Assembly: GCA_945877515.1 (NCBI GenBank)
Contig: CAMCSE010000006.1
Location: 1 to 57,073, forward strand
Direction of reading: 5' to 3'
DNA: 57,073 nt
DNA from: an uncultured Clostridia bacterium
GTDB lineage: Bacteria; Bacillota; Clostridia; Oscillospirales; Oscillospiraceae
Shown here: positions 1 to 9,140 of the stretch, piece by piece
Numbering within the stretch: the stretch's first letter is position 1
Layout of the letters: every line of letters begins with the position of its first letter
Position numbers and translations under genes: made by a program
The notes under the pieces: model-generated
Told to the model about the DNA's origin: nothing
The model's database searches: none
What the model saw: the letters and a program-made list of their open reading frames with translations, nothing else

Positions 1-1
1 C

Positions 2-487
2 GTCACCGGCCACAATTACGAATACAAGGACGACGGCAGCAGTTCCTTCTATAAGTTGGTGAAGGCTCGTGAGTATCAGGCAAAAATGGAGGACTACATG
101 AAAACGCTGGGCCTGAAGACGCTAACCATTCAGGGCGAGCTCTGCGCTCCCGGCATTCAGCAAAACCGCCTGCGTCTCGCAAAGCCAGAGTGGTATGTGT
201 TCACCATCCGGGAAAACGGCAAGCGGGTGGGGCTCAAGCGAATGCTCCAGATCTGTGAAGCGCTCGACATTACACCTGTGCCCATTGAGGAGGTAGGTAC
301 CGACCTGCCCTCCAAATATCCCACCGTAGAGGCGCTGCTCTCCCGCGCTGACGGCGAATATCCCAACGGCGGTAAGAAGGAAGGTATCGTGATCCGCCCG
401 ACGGAGCCGGTCTTTTGCCCGCTGATCAGCGCCAGTCTTTCCATGAAGGTCGTCAGCAATAAATATCTGCTGAAGAACGACGGCTGA
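2..487 (+). CDS. RNA ligase family protein (Rnl2/DRB0094-like), C-terminal part; 5' end lies outside the window
   Basis: Frame is open from base 2 (VTGHNYEYKDDGSSSFYKLV...). Nucleotidyltransferase motif IV-like EGIVIRP and motif V-like SMKVVSNKYLLKN. Confidence 0.7.
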   Translation, partial: VTGHNYEYKDDGSSSFYKLVKAREYQAKMEDYMKTLGLKTLTIQGELCAPGIQQNRLRLAKPEWYVFTIRENGKRVGLKRMLQICEALDITPVPIEEVGTDLPSKYPTVEALLSRADGEYPNGGKKEGIVIRPTEPVFCPLISASLSMKVVSNKYLLKNDG

Positions 488-560
488 CACACAAATTATA
501 CTGTGAGAAGATAGGCTTGTCTACGTCCGTGCAGACGTAGGAAAATGCACAAAAATTATA

Positions 561-592
561 CCGGGCTACTGTACATTTCGTCAGTAGCCCGG
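561..592. terminator. Perfect 11-bp hairpin downstream of the RNA ligase gene
   Basis: CCGGGCTACTG (561-571) / CAGTAGCCCGG (582-592). Confidence 0.5.
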
Positions 593-723
593 CTTTGCAC
601 AAATGCTTTCTGCTTTGATGGACACAGCAGAAGCATGAGCCATAAAAACCAAAGTGCCGTGCTGCTGAAAGCGATAATCAGCGGCACGGTTCGTTTTTTG
701 CCTATGGCTATTCCTTGTACGCT

Positions 724-796
724 AACTTACCCCTCGCGGAGCAACTTACCCCTCACCTCGCCAAACTTACCCCTCGGCCCGCGTAACTTACCCCTC
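724..796. repeat. Iteron-like array: four copies of AACTTACCCCTC
   Basis: Exact 12-mers at 724-735, 743-754, 764-775, 785-796 (starts 19, 21 and 21 bp apart); fifth near-copy GACTTACCCCTC at 1019-1030. Confidence 0.8.
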
Positions 797-1030
797 AAAA
801 CGTTGCGGCACTGGAAAAGTCAAATTGTATCAATTCCGCAGTTTTGATTTCCATCTTAACGTCGTCTATGATACAAAATGAAAAAGCCGCCTCCGGGTCA
901 TAATGCCCAGAAGCGGCCTGATTTCAAGGGTTTTCACGGTTTCACCGGTCTATCCGGTAAGGCTGTGAAAGCCCTTTCTCTTTATGAAGATTTCGCTTGA
1001 GGCGTGGAGCAAGGTGGCGACTTACCCCTC

Positions 1031-1055
1031 ACTATTCCTCTCACAGAGGAATAGT
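1031..1055. repeat. Perfect 11-bp inverted repeat
   Basis: ACTATTCCTCT / cac / AGAGGAATAGT, directly adjacent to the fifth 12-mer copy. Confidence 0.7.
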
Positions 1056-1260
1056 TAAAAAGTGTGAGGAAAAATATTATTGTGTGGAAAAAGTTAAAAG
1101 GTGCAGAGGGAAAATTAAAAAGTGTAGTTTTAGCTGGCTTCTCAGAGGACAGTCACAGTGTCAGAGACCTCAATACCATCTGGCTCAATGTCCATGTCAT
1201 TGCTCCTGCCCTCGGCTGCCATCAGAGCGGCAGGGAATATGTTACTCCCCTCTGTGAAAA

Positions 1261-2370
1261 TTACGCCAAGCTCTCGTAGTATTCCCGGATGTATTGCGCC
1301 ATCATGGTCCGACGGGTATCCAAGAACACTTGGTAGTCAAAAATATCCATGTCCATAAAGGCTTCGGGGACGCAGTTCTCGGCAAGGTTGGCTCTCAGGT
1401 CGTCCATGTCCGTGATGCCACCATAGTAGGTACCCTCACCGGCGACCTGCTGCTTCATGCGGGCCATGTACTCACACGGAGCATCGTCCTTGATCTTGAT
1501 ATTGGTCTCGGACTGCGTGTAGACATAGTTGGCGATCTGATTGTAATCCTTCCGGGCATCCACGCCATTCTTCTGGAGGTACTTCTTTGGGAAGATGTGG
1601 TGGATGTCGCCGCGCTGCTCAATGAGCGACTGCACAGTGATCTGCTTGGAGAGGAAGCCCCTGGCGTTTTTCTTCACCTGAGCCATCAGGAAAACAAGGA
1701 AGTACGGGCTGCTGGCGACGGAGGTATCCAGCCGCTGGACCAGCACGGTATTCCAGAAGGCATCGGAAAGCTCGCCGGTTTCCGTAGTCTTCAGGAAGGT
1801 CTCCGGGTCCTGCTCGGTGAATCGTTTGATGTCATAGTCGATGGCGGATTCCGCAGATCCAGAATAGCGACCCGTCAGCATCGACAGGACGATCCACCGG
1901 CGCACGATGCTTTCAATCATAGCCGGGTGCATACCACGATCCTTCAGCGACAAGTACAGGATGTATCCGAAGTTCAACACGTTCTTAGACCGGACGAGCG
2001 AGGAATCCACGATGCCAGTGGATTGGACGATCATCAAGTAGCGCTTGAAGTTCGTTTCGTTCACGAAGGCCTCAACGCCTTCACGCAGCTTTCGGAAGGA
2101 GTCCTCAGCGATGATTTCGAGGTTCTCCCTTGTCTCAAAATTACGACCGGAAAGCAGATTCACCAGATCGGCAATTTTTCCCCTCTGGAAGATATGCGTG
2201 AAGGAAACACGGAGGACGTCTGTATAGCTGGGAACATAAATATCCTCCTGCTCCTTGGTAACCCATTTGATCTTTTGCAGGGCCTCGGATTTAGCGAACT
2301 CCTTATCGTTGGCCACGATCATATCATAGTCAGCGGGCCTCTGCATGAAGTGGCAGAAGTAGTCGATCAT
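1261..2370 (-). CDS. DUF262/DUF1524 (GmrSD-like) HNH protein, N-terminal DUF262 part apparently missing
   Basis: DIHHIFPKKYL HNH-type motif; reading frame continues upstream to about 2413 (HSDDRYGGNETRK) and is then stopped by TAG; no DGQQR-type DUF262 motif. Confidence 0.6.
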   Translation of the reverse strand: MIDYFCHFMQRPADYDMIVANDKEFAKSEALQKIKWVTKEQEDIYVPSYTDVLRVSFTHIFQRGKIADLVNLLSGRNFETRENLEIIAEDSFRKLREGVEAFVNETNFKRYLMIVQSTGIVDSSLVRSKNVLNFGYILYLSLKDRGMHPAMIESIVRRWIVLSMLTGRYSGSAESAIDYDIKRFTEQDPETFLKTTETGELSDAFWNTVLVQRLDTSVASSPYFLVFLMAQVKKNARGFLSKQITVQSLIEQRGDIHHIFPKKYLQKNGVDARKDYNQIANYVYTQSETNIKIKDDAPCEYMARMKQQVAGEGTYYGGITDMDDLRANLAENCVPEAFMDMDIFDYQVFLDTRRTMMAQYIREYYESLA

Positions 2371-2528
2371 CTTCCGGGTCTCATTCCCGCCGTAGCGGTC
2401 ATCGGAATGCCGCTACCGGGAATGTCCAGGTTTTCGATATTCAGCATGCGAACGATGAGGTTCAGCCCATCGCGCCGGAGTTCTGCCTTTTTGCCGAGTA
2501 CTCTGATGAGCAACTGCTGAAAATCGGT

Positions 2529-4202
2529 GTGCCGGAAGAACAGCTCACTTTTGTAAAGAATATTCCGCATCTGACCGCTTTCTATGCAAGCAAGGATCAG
2601 CTGCCGGAAGACGCCTATGAGAATCTTGAGTGGCTTGCAAATGAATTTCCCATTGAGGACGTTCTCGCCATGATAGAGGAGAATAAAAAAAGTGCCACCA
2701 ATACGGACAACCTGGGAGAAGCTCTGCAGACCGCAGGCAGCCAGAAATCGTTCGTTGTTGTCGAAGGCGAAGAAGAACTACTGCGTATAATGGCAGAGCC
2801 GCTTGAAAAGTGGCGAGTATTTCTGCATCCCACGCAGAGACGTATTGTCGAGAAAAACTATTCCGGCCCCGCCAGAGTCCTCGGTGGAGCAGGTACGGGA
2901 AAGACCGTTGTTGCGATGCACAGAGCCAAGTGGCTGGCATCAAAGCTCACAGATAAGCAGTCGATCCTTTTCACTACATTTACTGCTAACCTGGCGGCAG
3001 ACATCAAAGAGAATCTCCGCAAGATATGCACCACGCAGGAGCAGCGGCACATTGAGGTTATAAACCTGGACGCATGGGTTTCGCAGTATCTCCGTGAGCA
3101 GGGGTATAATTCCACGATCATCTATGACGATGCCCTCGCAGATATTTGGGAAGAGGCTATCGCTCTCGCCGGCGATACGAGTGGACTGACGGCGCAATTT
3201 TATGCCGAAGAGTGGGCAAAGGTTGTGGCGTCACAGGATGCATTCACCCAAGATGCCTATCTGAAGGCTCCTCGTCTGGGGCGTGGCACGAGGCTTGACC
3301 GCAAAAAGCGCGTGCAGGTATGGCACGTTTTCGATGAGTATCTGAATATTCTCCGGGACAGAGCAATCCGCGATGTCGATACAGCATATTACGAATGCAG
3401 AAAGATTGCAGAAAAGAACCTGCCGAACGCTATATTCACGCATATCGTGATTGATGAGGGTCAGGATTTGAGTCCCAATGCCTATCGTCTGCTTCGAGTG
3501 CTTGCCGGTCCGGAGCATCAGAACGACCTGTTTATCGTTGGTGATACGCATCAGCGTATTTACAAGAATAAGGCTACTCTCTCCAAGTGTGGCGTCAATG
3601 TGCGTGGTCGTAGCAGCTATCTGAAAATCAACTACAGAACCACGGAAGAAATCCGTAAGTATGCCTTTGCGCTTCTGAAGGGTATCCCGTTTGATGATCT
3701 GGATGAAGACTACGATGACGGCAAAGTGTGCCAGTCTCTGACACACGGCGATATGCCGATTGTTCAGAACTTCAAAGACGCTGCCGGCGAATGTGCCTAT
3801 ATCGTATCCGAAATCAGGGCGCTAATTCAAAGCGGTGTTGATGCAAAGAGCATCTGTGTGGTAGCGAGAACTCATAAGCTGCTGAATGACTATACCGCGC
3901 AGCTGACGCAGGCTGGGCTTCGTGTATACGAAATCAAGCGTAGCAAGGTCGATGACCGCAATTACGATGGTGTCCGTGTTGCCACGATGCACCGTGTAAA
4001 GGGTCTTGAATTCTCATATATGTTCGTGGCGGCAGTAAACAAGCGCATCGTTCCGCTTGCCTCTGCTATCGATCATACAGATGCCCCGGCAGAAGCAGAA
4101 TCCCTTACTGCCGAAAAGTGCCTCCTTTATGTGGCGCTTACCAGAGCGCAGAAGAAAGCGTACATTACAAGCTACGGTACGCCATCCGAGTTTTTAGGAT
4201 AA
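2529..4202 (+). CDS. UvrD/REP-family SF1 helicase, probably 5'-truncated
   Basis: Walker A GGAGTGKT, VIDEGQDLS, MHRVKGLEFSYMFVAAVN, LLYVALTRAQKKAYI. Frame runs open upstream of the GTG with plausible coding (PIAPEFCLFAEYSDEQLLKIG). Confidence 0.8.
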   Translation: MPEEQLTFVKNIPHLTAFYASKDQLPEDAYENLEWLANEFPIEDVLAMIEENKKSATNTDNLGEALQTAGSQKSFVVVEGEEELLRIMAEPLEKWRVFLHPTQRRIVEKNYSGPARVLGGAGTGKTVVAMHRAKWLASKLTDKQSILFTTFTANLAADIKENLRKICTTQEQRHIEVINLDAWVSQYLREQGYNSTIIYDDALADIWEEAIALAGDTSGLTAQFYAEEWAKVVASQDAFTQDAYLKAPRLGRGTRLDRKKRVQVWHVFDEYLNILRDRAIRDVDTAYYECRKIAEKNLPNAIFTHIVIDEGQDLSPNAYRLLRVLAGPEHQNDLFIVGDTHQRIYKNKATLSKCGVNVRGRSSYLKINYRTTEEIRKYAFALLKGIPFDDLDEDYDDGKVCQSLTHGDMPIVQNFKDAAGECAYIVSEIRALIQSGVDAKSICVVARTHKLLNDYTAQLTQAGLRVYEIKRSKVDDRNYDGVRVATMHRVKGLEFSYMFVAAVNKRIVPLASAIDHTDAPAEAESLTAEKCLLYVALTRAQKKAYITSYGTPSEFLG

Positions 4203-4223
4203 AGGAAGCGACGTACACATATT

Positions 4224-4706
4224 TTGACAGTGCCTGCAGATGAGAGAAGAGAACTGGCGAAATACTGTTCACAGCATTTATACGATGCAGAAGCCTTCGA
4301 GAGGCTGTGTAATGCTGTACGCCCGATGGCATATGCAGTTATGAAGCTTCATAAAAATATCATACCTTATTATGATAAAGATGACTATCTTCAAGAAGCA
4401 TATCTCGCTCTATATCGTGTTTTGAAACGTCTGGCCGTCAAACCTGATATTATTGATTCTTTTTCAGCATATTTGTGGACAGCGATAAAGAATACATACT
4501 GCGGGTTGTTTCGGGATTACGTTTTGCACCATCTTGTTGAAATTCGGTCATATGAAAGCAGAGAAAATGGACTCACATATTCACAGATGGTTTATTTTCA
4601 AGAGTATGCAGAATCGTATTATTCAAAAAAACGCGAGAGCAGTAAGCGATATTATTGGAAAAATCGTGAGGCAATACTTAAAAAGCAACGAAAAAGTAGA
4701 CTATAG
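4224..4706 (+). CDS. Sigma-70 region-2-like protein with a basic C-terminal tail
   Basis: YDKDDYLQEAYLALYRVLKRL...FSAYLWTAIKNTYCGLFRDY resembles sigma region 2; no evident region-4 HTH; TTG start. Confidence 0.55.
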   Translation: MTVPADERRELAKYCSQHLYDAEAFERLCNAVRPMAYAVMKLHKNIIPYYDKDDYLQEAYLALYRVLKRLAVKPDIIDSFSAYLWTAIKNTYCGLFRDYVLHHLVEIRSYESRENGLTYSQMVYFQEYAESYYSKKRESSKRYYWKNREAILKKQRKSRL

Positions 4707-4727
4707 CCAATTGCTGGAGGAGAATGC

Positions 4728-7601
4728 ATGAGTTACTTCTCTGAATTATATACAGAAATAAAATACCCAATTGCAACAGAGCATTCCGTTGGATTAAGAA
4801 ATGCTCAGATTGGCGCAATCCACGCAATCGCGTCACACTCGACATTAGAGCCGTTGGATGCTGCTGTGATAGTAATGCCAACCGGATCTGGTAAAACTAC
4901 GGTTTTAATGTTGGCTCCATATCTACTCCAAAAGTCAAAAGTACTTATTGTAACACCAAGCGCAATGGTGCGAGGACAGATTGTCGACGATTATAAACAA
5001 TTGAAAACGCTAAAGGCAATAGGTGTGTTTTGCAATGATGTTACACCGCCTATAGTATATGAAGCTGAGCACTTGTTCAGTGCAGAGCAGATTAATGATA
5101 TTTCTGACGCCGATGTTGTTATTGCCTCACACCAAGTCGCAGCCTCAATATCAGAAAGCGAAATAAAACTCCTTTTTGATTATGTAATAATTGATGAGGC
5201 ACACCATGTCCCAGCTCCAACATGGCAGAAAATCATTAATAACATGAAGCACGCCGCCTCATTGTTGGTGACGGCCACGCCCTTTAGATTAGATAAAAAA
5301 GAAATACAGGGAACGCACATATATAACTATCCATTATCTAAAGCATACCGTGACGGAATTTTTGGCTCAATAAGTTTCATTCCAATTGATGAGGCGCCAG
5401 ATAAAGACATCTTAATTGCGATGGAAGCAGAACGAGTTTTGTTAAATGATAGAGCTGATGGATATGATCATTATTTAATGGTTCGTACAGATACGAAAGA
5501 AAAGGCTAAAGGACTGGAAGAACTGTACAAAGCAAAAACCAGTCTTCGCTTAAAACGTATTGACAGCTCTATGTCATTCGGAACTGTACACCGAACAATA
5601 AAATCCTTGAGAGGCAAAGAACTCGATGGTATTATTTGTGTTGATATGCTTGGGGAAGGTTTTGATTTTCCAAACTTGAAAATAGCCGCTATACATGAAC
5701 CGCAAAAATCACTTGCAAGCACCCTTCAGTTCATTGGACGCTTTGCTCGGACAAATGCTGAAAATATCGGAACGGCTAAATTTATAGCAATGAACGACGA
5801 GGCATTGCGCATTGAAAATCGGAAGCTATATACAAGCGATGCGGTCTGGCAGGACATGATTATTGAAATGTCAGAAGAAAAAATCAATTGTGATTTGGAA
5901 AACAGTGAGGCAATAAAGCAGTTTTCCAGACCAGAGAATGGGCAGGATACTATATCTCTTCATAATATTCGACCCAATTGTCACGCTCGCGTTTATCGTG
6001 TAACCGATTTTAATCTCGAGGGAGTCTTCCCGGAAGAATTATCAGTTGGAGAAAACATATATAGGAGCGGTGATACAAATACAATTGTTGGCATTGCAAC
6101 AACTAATGACACTCCACTTTGGCTTGAAAGCAATCAGCCCCTTAACACTGCTGTAAATCTTTATATTGTTCATTATCAAACCGAAACCGGACTCCTTTTT
6201 ATCTATTCACAGCAAAAAACAGAAGTGATTTATGAATCTATAGCAGATAGTTTTTGCGAATCACATACTAAAATCCCGCGTAATGAAATGAACAGAGTTC
6301 TTGCCGGTTTTTCTAATTATGAGTTTTTTAATACTGGAATGCAGAACAGATATGCAGAAGCCGGTGAATCATATAGAATATATGCAGGTTCAAATACTGC
6401 AGCGTCTATCGATGAAACCACGGGCATGATGCTATCTGCTGGGCACGCTTTTTGTAAAGTAAATCAAGACGGAGCTGATGCAACAATCGGATATAGCAGT
6501 GGCTCAAAGTTTTGGAGCAGTTCCTATTTGCCTATCCCAGAATATGTTTCATGGTGCGATACATTTGGGAAAAAGATTGTTAATGGAAAACTGGAAGTGA
6601 AAACAAACACAAATTATGATCGTTTACCCATCCCGATGGGAATAAGCAAATATAGCAACAATATCATATTTTGTTTCTTCCCGGAAAACGCATTTTTATC
6701 CCCACCATCTTTGCGTATAAATGGGACTGATGAGCGAATCGGTTTATTGACAGACGCTGATTTGAATGTTATTGGCATTACCCCTGACGAAAGTGGTGTT
6801 GTCTTTGATTTTATATTCGGTGATGTCACAGAACGATTTGTATGCAATGCTATGGGAGAATATGCTTCTTCAACGAATCAGTTCTTATGTCGAGACGGTA
6901 TCCATGCAACGACACTGGCAGAATATTTTACGGAAAACCCTCTCTTATTTAAGGCTGCAGACGATACAGTATATTCTGGCCATGAAGTACTTAAAGGGAA
7001 TATCATATTTGAAGGTTTTGACCAAAACCGCGTTGTTGCATTCGACTGGGATGAACTAAATGCTGATATTACAAAAGAAGCGAAAGGCGCCCCTAAAGGA
7101 AAAGTGACAATCCAGGAGGCCATAAAAGAACACCTGCTGCAAGACGAACAATATTCTCATATTTTCTTCGATCATGGAACCGGAGAAATTGCTGATTTTC
7201 TAACTTTCAAACCAGACGGCTCATTCATTAAAGTTGAATTGTACCACTGTAAAGCGATGAAAGGAAAGCAGTATAATTCTTCCGTCGAAGATGTATATGA
7301 AGTAGCACAGCAAGCAGTAAAAAGTACAGTATGGATTAAGTCAAAAACGGCTTTGCTCACTAAAATACAAGCACGCATAAAAGGTAGTAGGACAAGTATT
7401 TTTTTACGCGGAGATTTAAAAACCTTGAAAGCATTACTGCAAAGTCAAAAAGCGATGGAAACGATGATATACATAGTGCAGCCTGCAGTAAGTAAAGAAA
7501 CGACAATGAATGAACCGTTTGGTAAAGTCCTGTCTGCCGCAGCATTTTATATTAGGCACACCGGACGAGCAAAGGAACTCAAGATAATCGGCACTAAGTA
7601 A
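4728..7601 (+). CDS. SF2 DEAD/DEAH-like helicase with C-terminal restriction-endonuclease-like domain
   Basis: MPTGSGKT, IIDEAHHVPAPTW, LVTATPFRLDKK, QFIGRFART; C-terminal HGTGEIADFLTF...KVELYHCKAM and VEDVYEVAQQAVKSTVW. Confidence 0.8.
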   Translation: MSYFSELYTEIKYPIATEHSVGLRNAQIGAIHAIASHSTLEPLDAAVIVMPTGSGKTTVLMLAPYLLQKSKVLIVTPSAMVRGQIVDDYKQLKTLKAIGVFCNDVTPPIVYEAEHLFSAEQINDISDADVVIASHQVAASISESEIKLLFDYVIIDEAHHVPAPTWQKIINNMKHAASLLVTATPFRLDKKEIQGTHIYNYPLSKAYRDGIFGSISFIPIDEAPDKDILIAMEAERVLLNDRADGYDHYLMVRTDTKEKAKGLEELYKAKTSLRLKRIDSSMSFGTVHRTIKSLRGKELDGIICVDMLGEGFDFPNLKIAAIHEPQKSLASTLQFIGRFARTNAENIGTAKFIAMNDEALRIENRKLYTSDAVWQDMIIEMSEEKINCDLENSEAIKQFSRPENGQDTISLHNIRPNCHARVYRVTDFNLEGVFPEELSVGENIYRSGDTNTIVGIATTNDTPLWLESNQPLNTAVNLYIVHYQTETGLLFIYSQQKTEVIYESIADSFCESHTKIPRNEMNRVLAGFSNYEFFNTGMQNRYAEAGESYRIYAGSNTAASIDETTGMMLSAGHAFCKVNQDGADATIGYSSGSKFWSSSYLPIPEYVSWCDTFGKKIVNGKLEVKTNTNYDRLPIPMGISKYSNNIIFCFFPENAFLSPPSLRINGTDERIGLLTDADLNVIGITPDESGVVFDFIFGDVTERFVCNAMGEYASSTNQFLCRDGIHATTLAEYFTENPLLFKAADDTVYSGHEVLKGNIIFEGFDQNRVVAFDWDELNADITKEAKGAPKGKVTIQEAIKEHLLQDEQYSHIFFDHGTGEIADFLTFKPDGSFIKVELYHCKAMKGKQYNSSVEDVYEVAQQAVKSTVWIKSKTALLTKIQARIKGSRTSIFLRGDLKTLKALLQSQKAMETMIYIVQPAVSKETTMNEPFGKVLSAAAFYIRHTGRAKELKIIGTK

Positions 7602-7652
7602 TTGCTTTTATATTTTTAAGGAAGATGTACAAGTAAAAGGGAGTTATTAATC

Positions 7653-8633
7653 ATGTACATATTAGAGTACTGTAACGATCCTGAACATGCTGATCTTAAA
7701 GATGGACATCGAAACTTCGATGATTATTTTCCGTTGGAATTTAATAATGCCCTCAACGCCTTGGATCGTTTCTTATATCTAACTGATATGCACCGTATTA
7801 TCGTTTCTTGTGCTTCCGACTTTCTTCACTTGCAAGGTGGCGAAGAAGTGGAGTTCTGGCAAATCAACAAGTATTTTCTTAATTACTTAAATGCTGTATA
7901 CAGCTATAAAGAATTTGTCAACAGCTATGATCCACCACTCAAGGAGATTACTGATGGCTATTACTATAAGCGGCGATGGTACAGATTTATTTGCGACTAC
8001 AGAAATCGCGTTATTCATCAATCAACCATTATCAAAGACCGATCAAACGAAACTGGCGATGTGTTCATAAATATAGACGAGATTATTGAAATACAAGAAG
8101 CTGTTATCGCAGATATCACGGCCGAACGAGATGGAGAAAAAGATCCCAAAAAGAAAGAAAAATACAAAAAACAAATTGAAAATGCTGAACGTTTTTTGAG
8201 AGAAATCAAAGCCCTATTATCAGACCCGGTTCTCGTGCAACGTGGATATCATTTCAAAAGCATGAAATCCGTTATAACTGATGCAAACATTGAAATACAG
8301 CAGATGAATGATGAAATACTGGCGTATTCGTTTGATAAAGGTGTTCGTCCGGCATTAGAACGTTTGCTGTCATGGTCCTATGAGTCATCAGAAGGATACC
8401 AGTACTCGTTTATTGTAAATAAACAATATATTAATTTTCCGGGCAAAGAAGACATAGCATGTTTTGAACCCACATATGCGATTGAGGACTTCTATAAAAA
8501 CATGCTGCGTTCTCTTGGAAAAGAAAGCGTTATATGCAAGACCATTTTGAATTTTCTGCTTTCTCATAATTATCTATACTCGTATGATGAAAAATGTTGC
8601 ATCAATTTGTTCCCCGAAAAATATGCGCTTTAG
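7653..8633 (+). CDS. Hypothetical protein with HEPN-type Rx4H motif
   Basis: ICDYRNRVIHQST contains RNRVIH (R-N-x3-H); same strand, 51 bp after the helicase. Confidence 0.5.
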   Translation: MYILEYCNDPEHADLKDGHRNFDDYFPLEFNNALNALDRFLYLTDMHRIIVSCASDFLHLQGGEEVEFWQINKYFLNYLNAVYSYKEFVNSYDPPLKEITDGYYYKRRWYRFICDYRNRVIHQSTIIKDRSNETGDVFINIDEIIEIQEAVIADITAERDGEKDPKKKEKYKKQIENAERFLREIKALLSDPVLVQRGYHFKSMKSVITDANIEIQQMNDEILAYSFDKGVRPALERLLSWSYESSEGYQYSFIVNKQYINFPGKEDIACFEPTYAIEDFYKNMLRSLGKESVICKTILNFLLSHNYLYSYDEKCCINLFPEKYAL

Positions 8634-8645
8634 AGCATGACTTCC

Positions 8646-8674
8646 TTGAAACGGAATTTGAAACATGCTATGAT
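8646..8674 (+). promoter_or_regulatory. Predicted sigma-A promoter for the 63-aa ORF
   Basis: TTGAAA - 17 bp - TATGAT. Confidence 0.5.
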
Positions 8675-8772
8675 ACCTGTTGCAGCGTGGGTTTGATGTG
8701 GTTACCGAATTATGGACCGATGAGGTGTAAGCTGTTCGCTTACTCCATAATTTAAAGAAAGGTAGCCTTAAT

Positions 8773-8964
8773 ATGACAAACAAAGAACTCGTAGTAATTG
8801 ACACCAAGAAGCCCTCTCTCCGAGAGGAGGCAAAGAATCAAGGAAAGCTGTTGCTTGCTGATTGTTTGGAAGGCACGAAAGCACCTATCAAAAACTACAC
8901 AGATGCAATGATTCCTTGTTTTATCGACTGGCTTATTGACAGATTACTCGGACGCGCTGCATAA
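8773..8964 (+). CDS. 63-aa hypothetical protein
   Basis: MTNKELVVIDTKKPSLREEAK..., RBS-like AAAGAAAGGTAG upstream, terminator-like GGAGGCA/TGCCTCC after it. Confidence 0.5.
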   Translation: MTNKELVVIDTKKPSLREEAKNQGKLLLADCLEGTKAPIKNYTDAMIPCFIDWLIDRLLGRAA

Positions 8965-8970
8965 ACGGGA

Positions 8971-8994
8971 GGAGGCAGATTTCGGTTTGCCTCC
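8971..8994. terminator. Terminator-like hairpin
   Basis: GGAGGCA...TGCCTCC followed by TTTC. Confidence 0.4.
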
Positions 8995-9140
8995 TTTCAT
9001 TTCCTCCTTTGTGTGATGGAACAATGCTTCTGTAGCAATCTCCATCGGTGTGAGGAGGTTGAACAATCCCAGCTCGGGGTTGTTCATCGTATTAACTTGT
9101 GGTTGCTTACACAGAAAAATACACCGCGATATGCGGTGTA

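Noticed and set aside
724-796. CRISPR array
   Set aside because: Repeat unit is only 12 bp with 7-9 bp spacing and no cas genes; fits iterons better.
8708-8752. Hammerhead ribozyme suggested by CCGATGAG plus stem
   Set aside because: The core reads CCGAUGA in place of CUGAUGA and no GAA(A) follows the stem, so the catalytic core is not supported.
1-9000. Complete mobile element with att sites
   Set aside because: No integrase, relaxase, tRNA target or flanking direct repeats could be identified within the window; only the right part of an island is visible.
8944-9087. 47-aa minus-strand ORF MNNPELGLFNLLTPMEIATEALFHHTKEEMKGGKPKSASS...
   Set aside because: No RBS at its start, runs through a terminator hairpin and overlaps the 63-aa ORF; possibly a remnant but not supportable.
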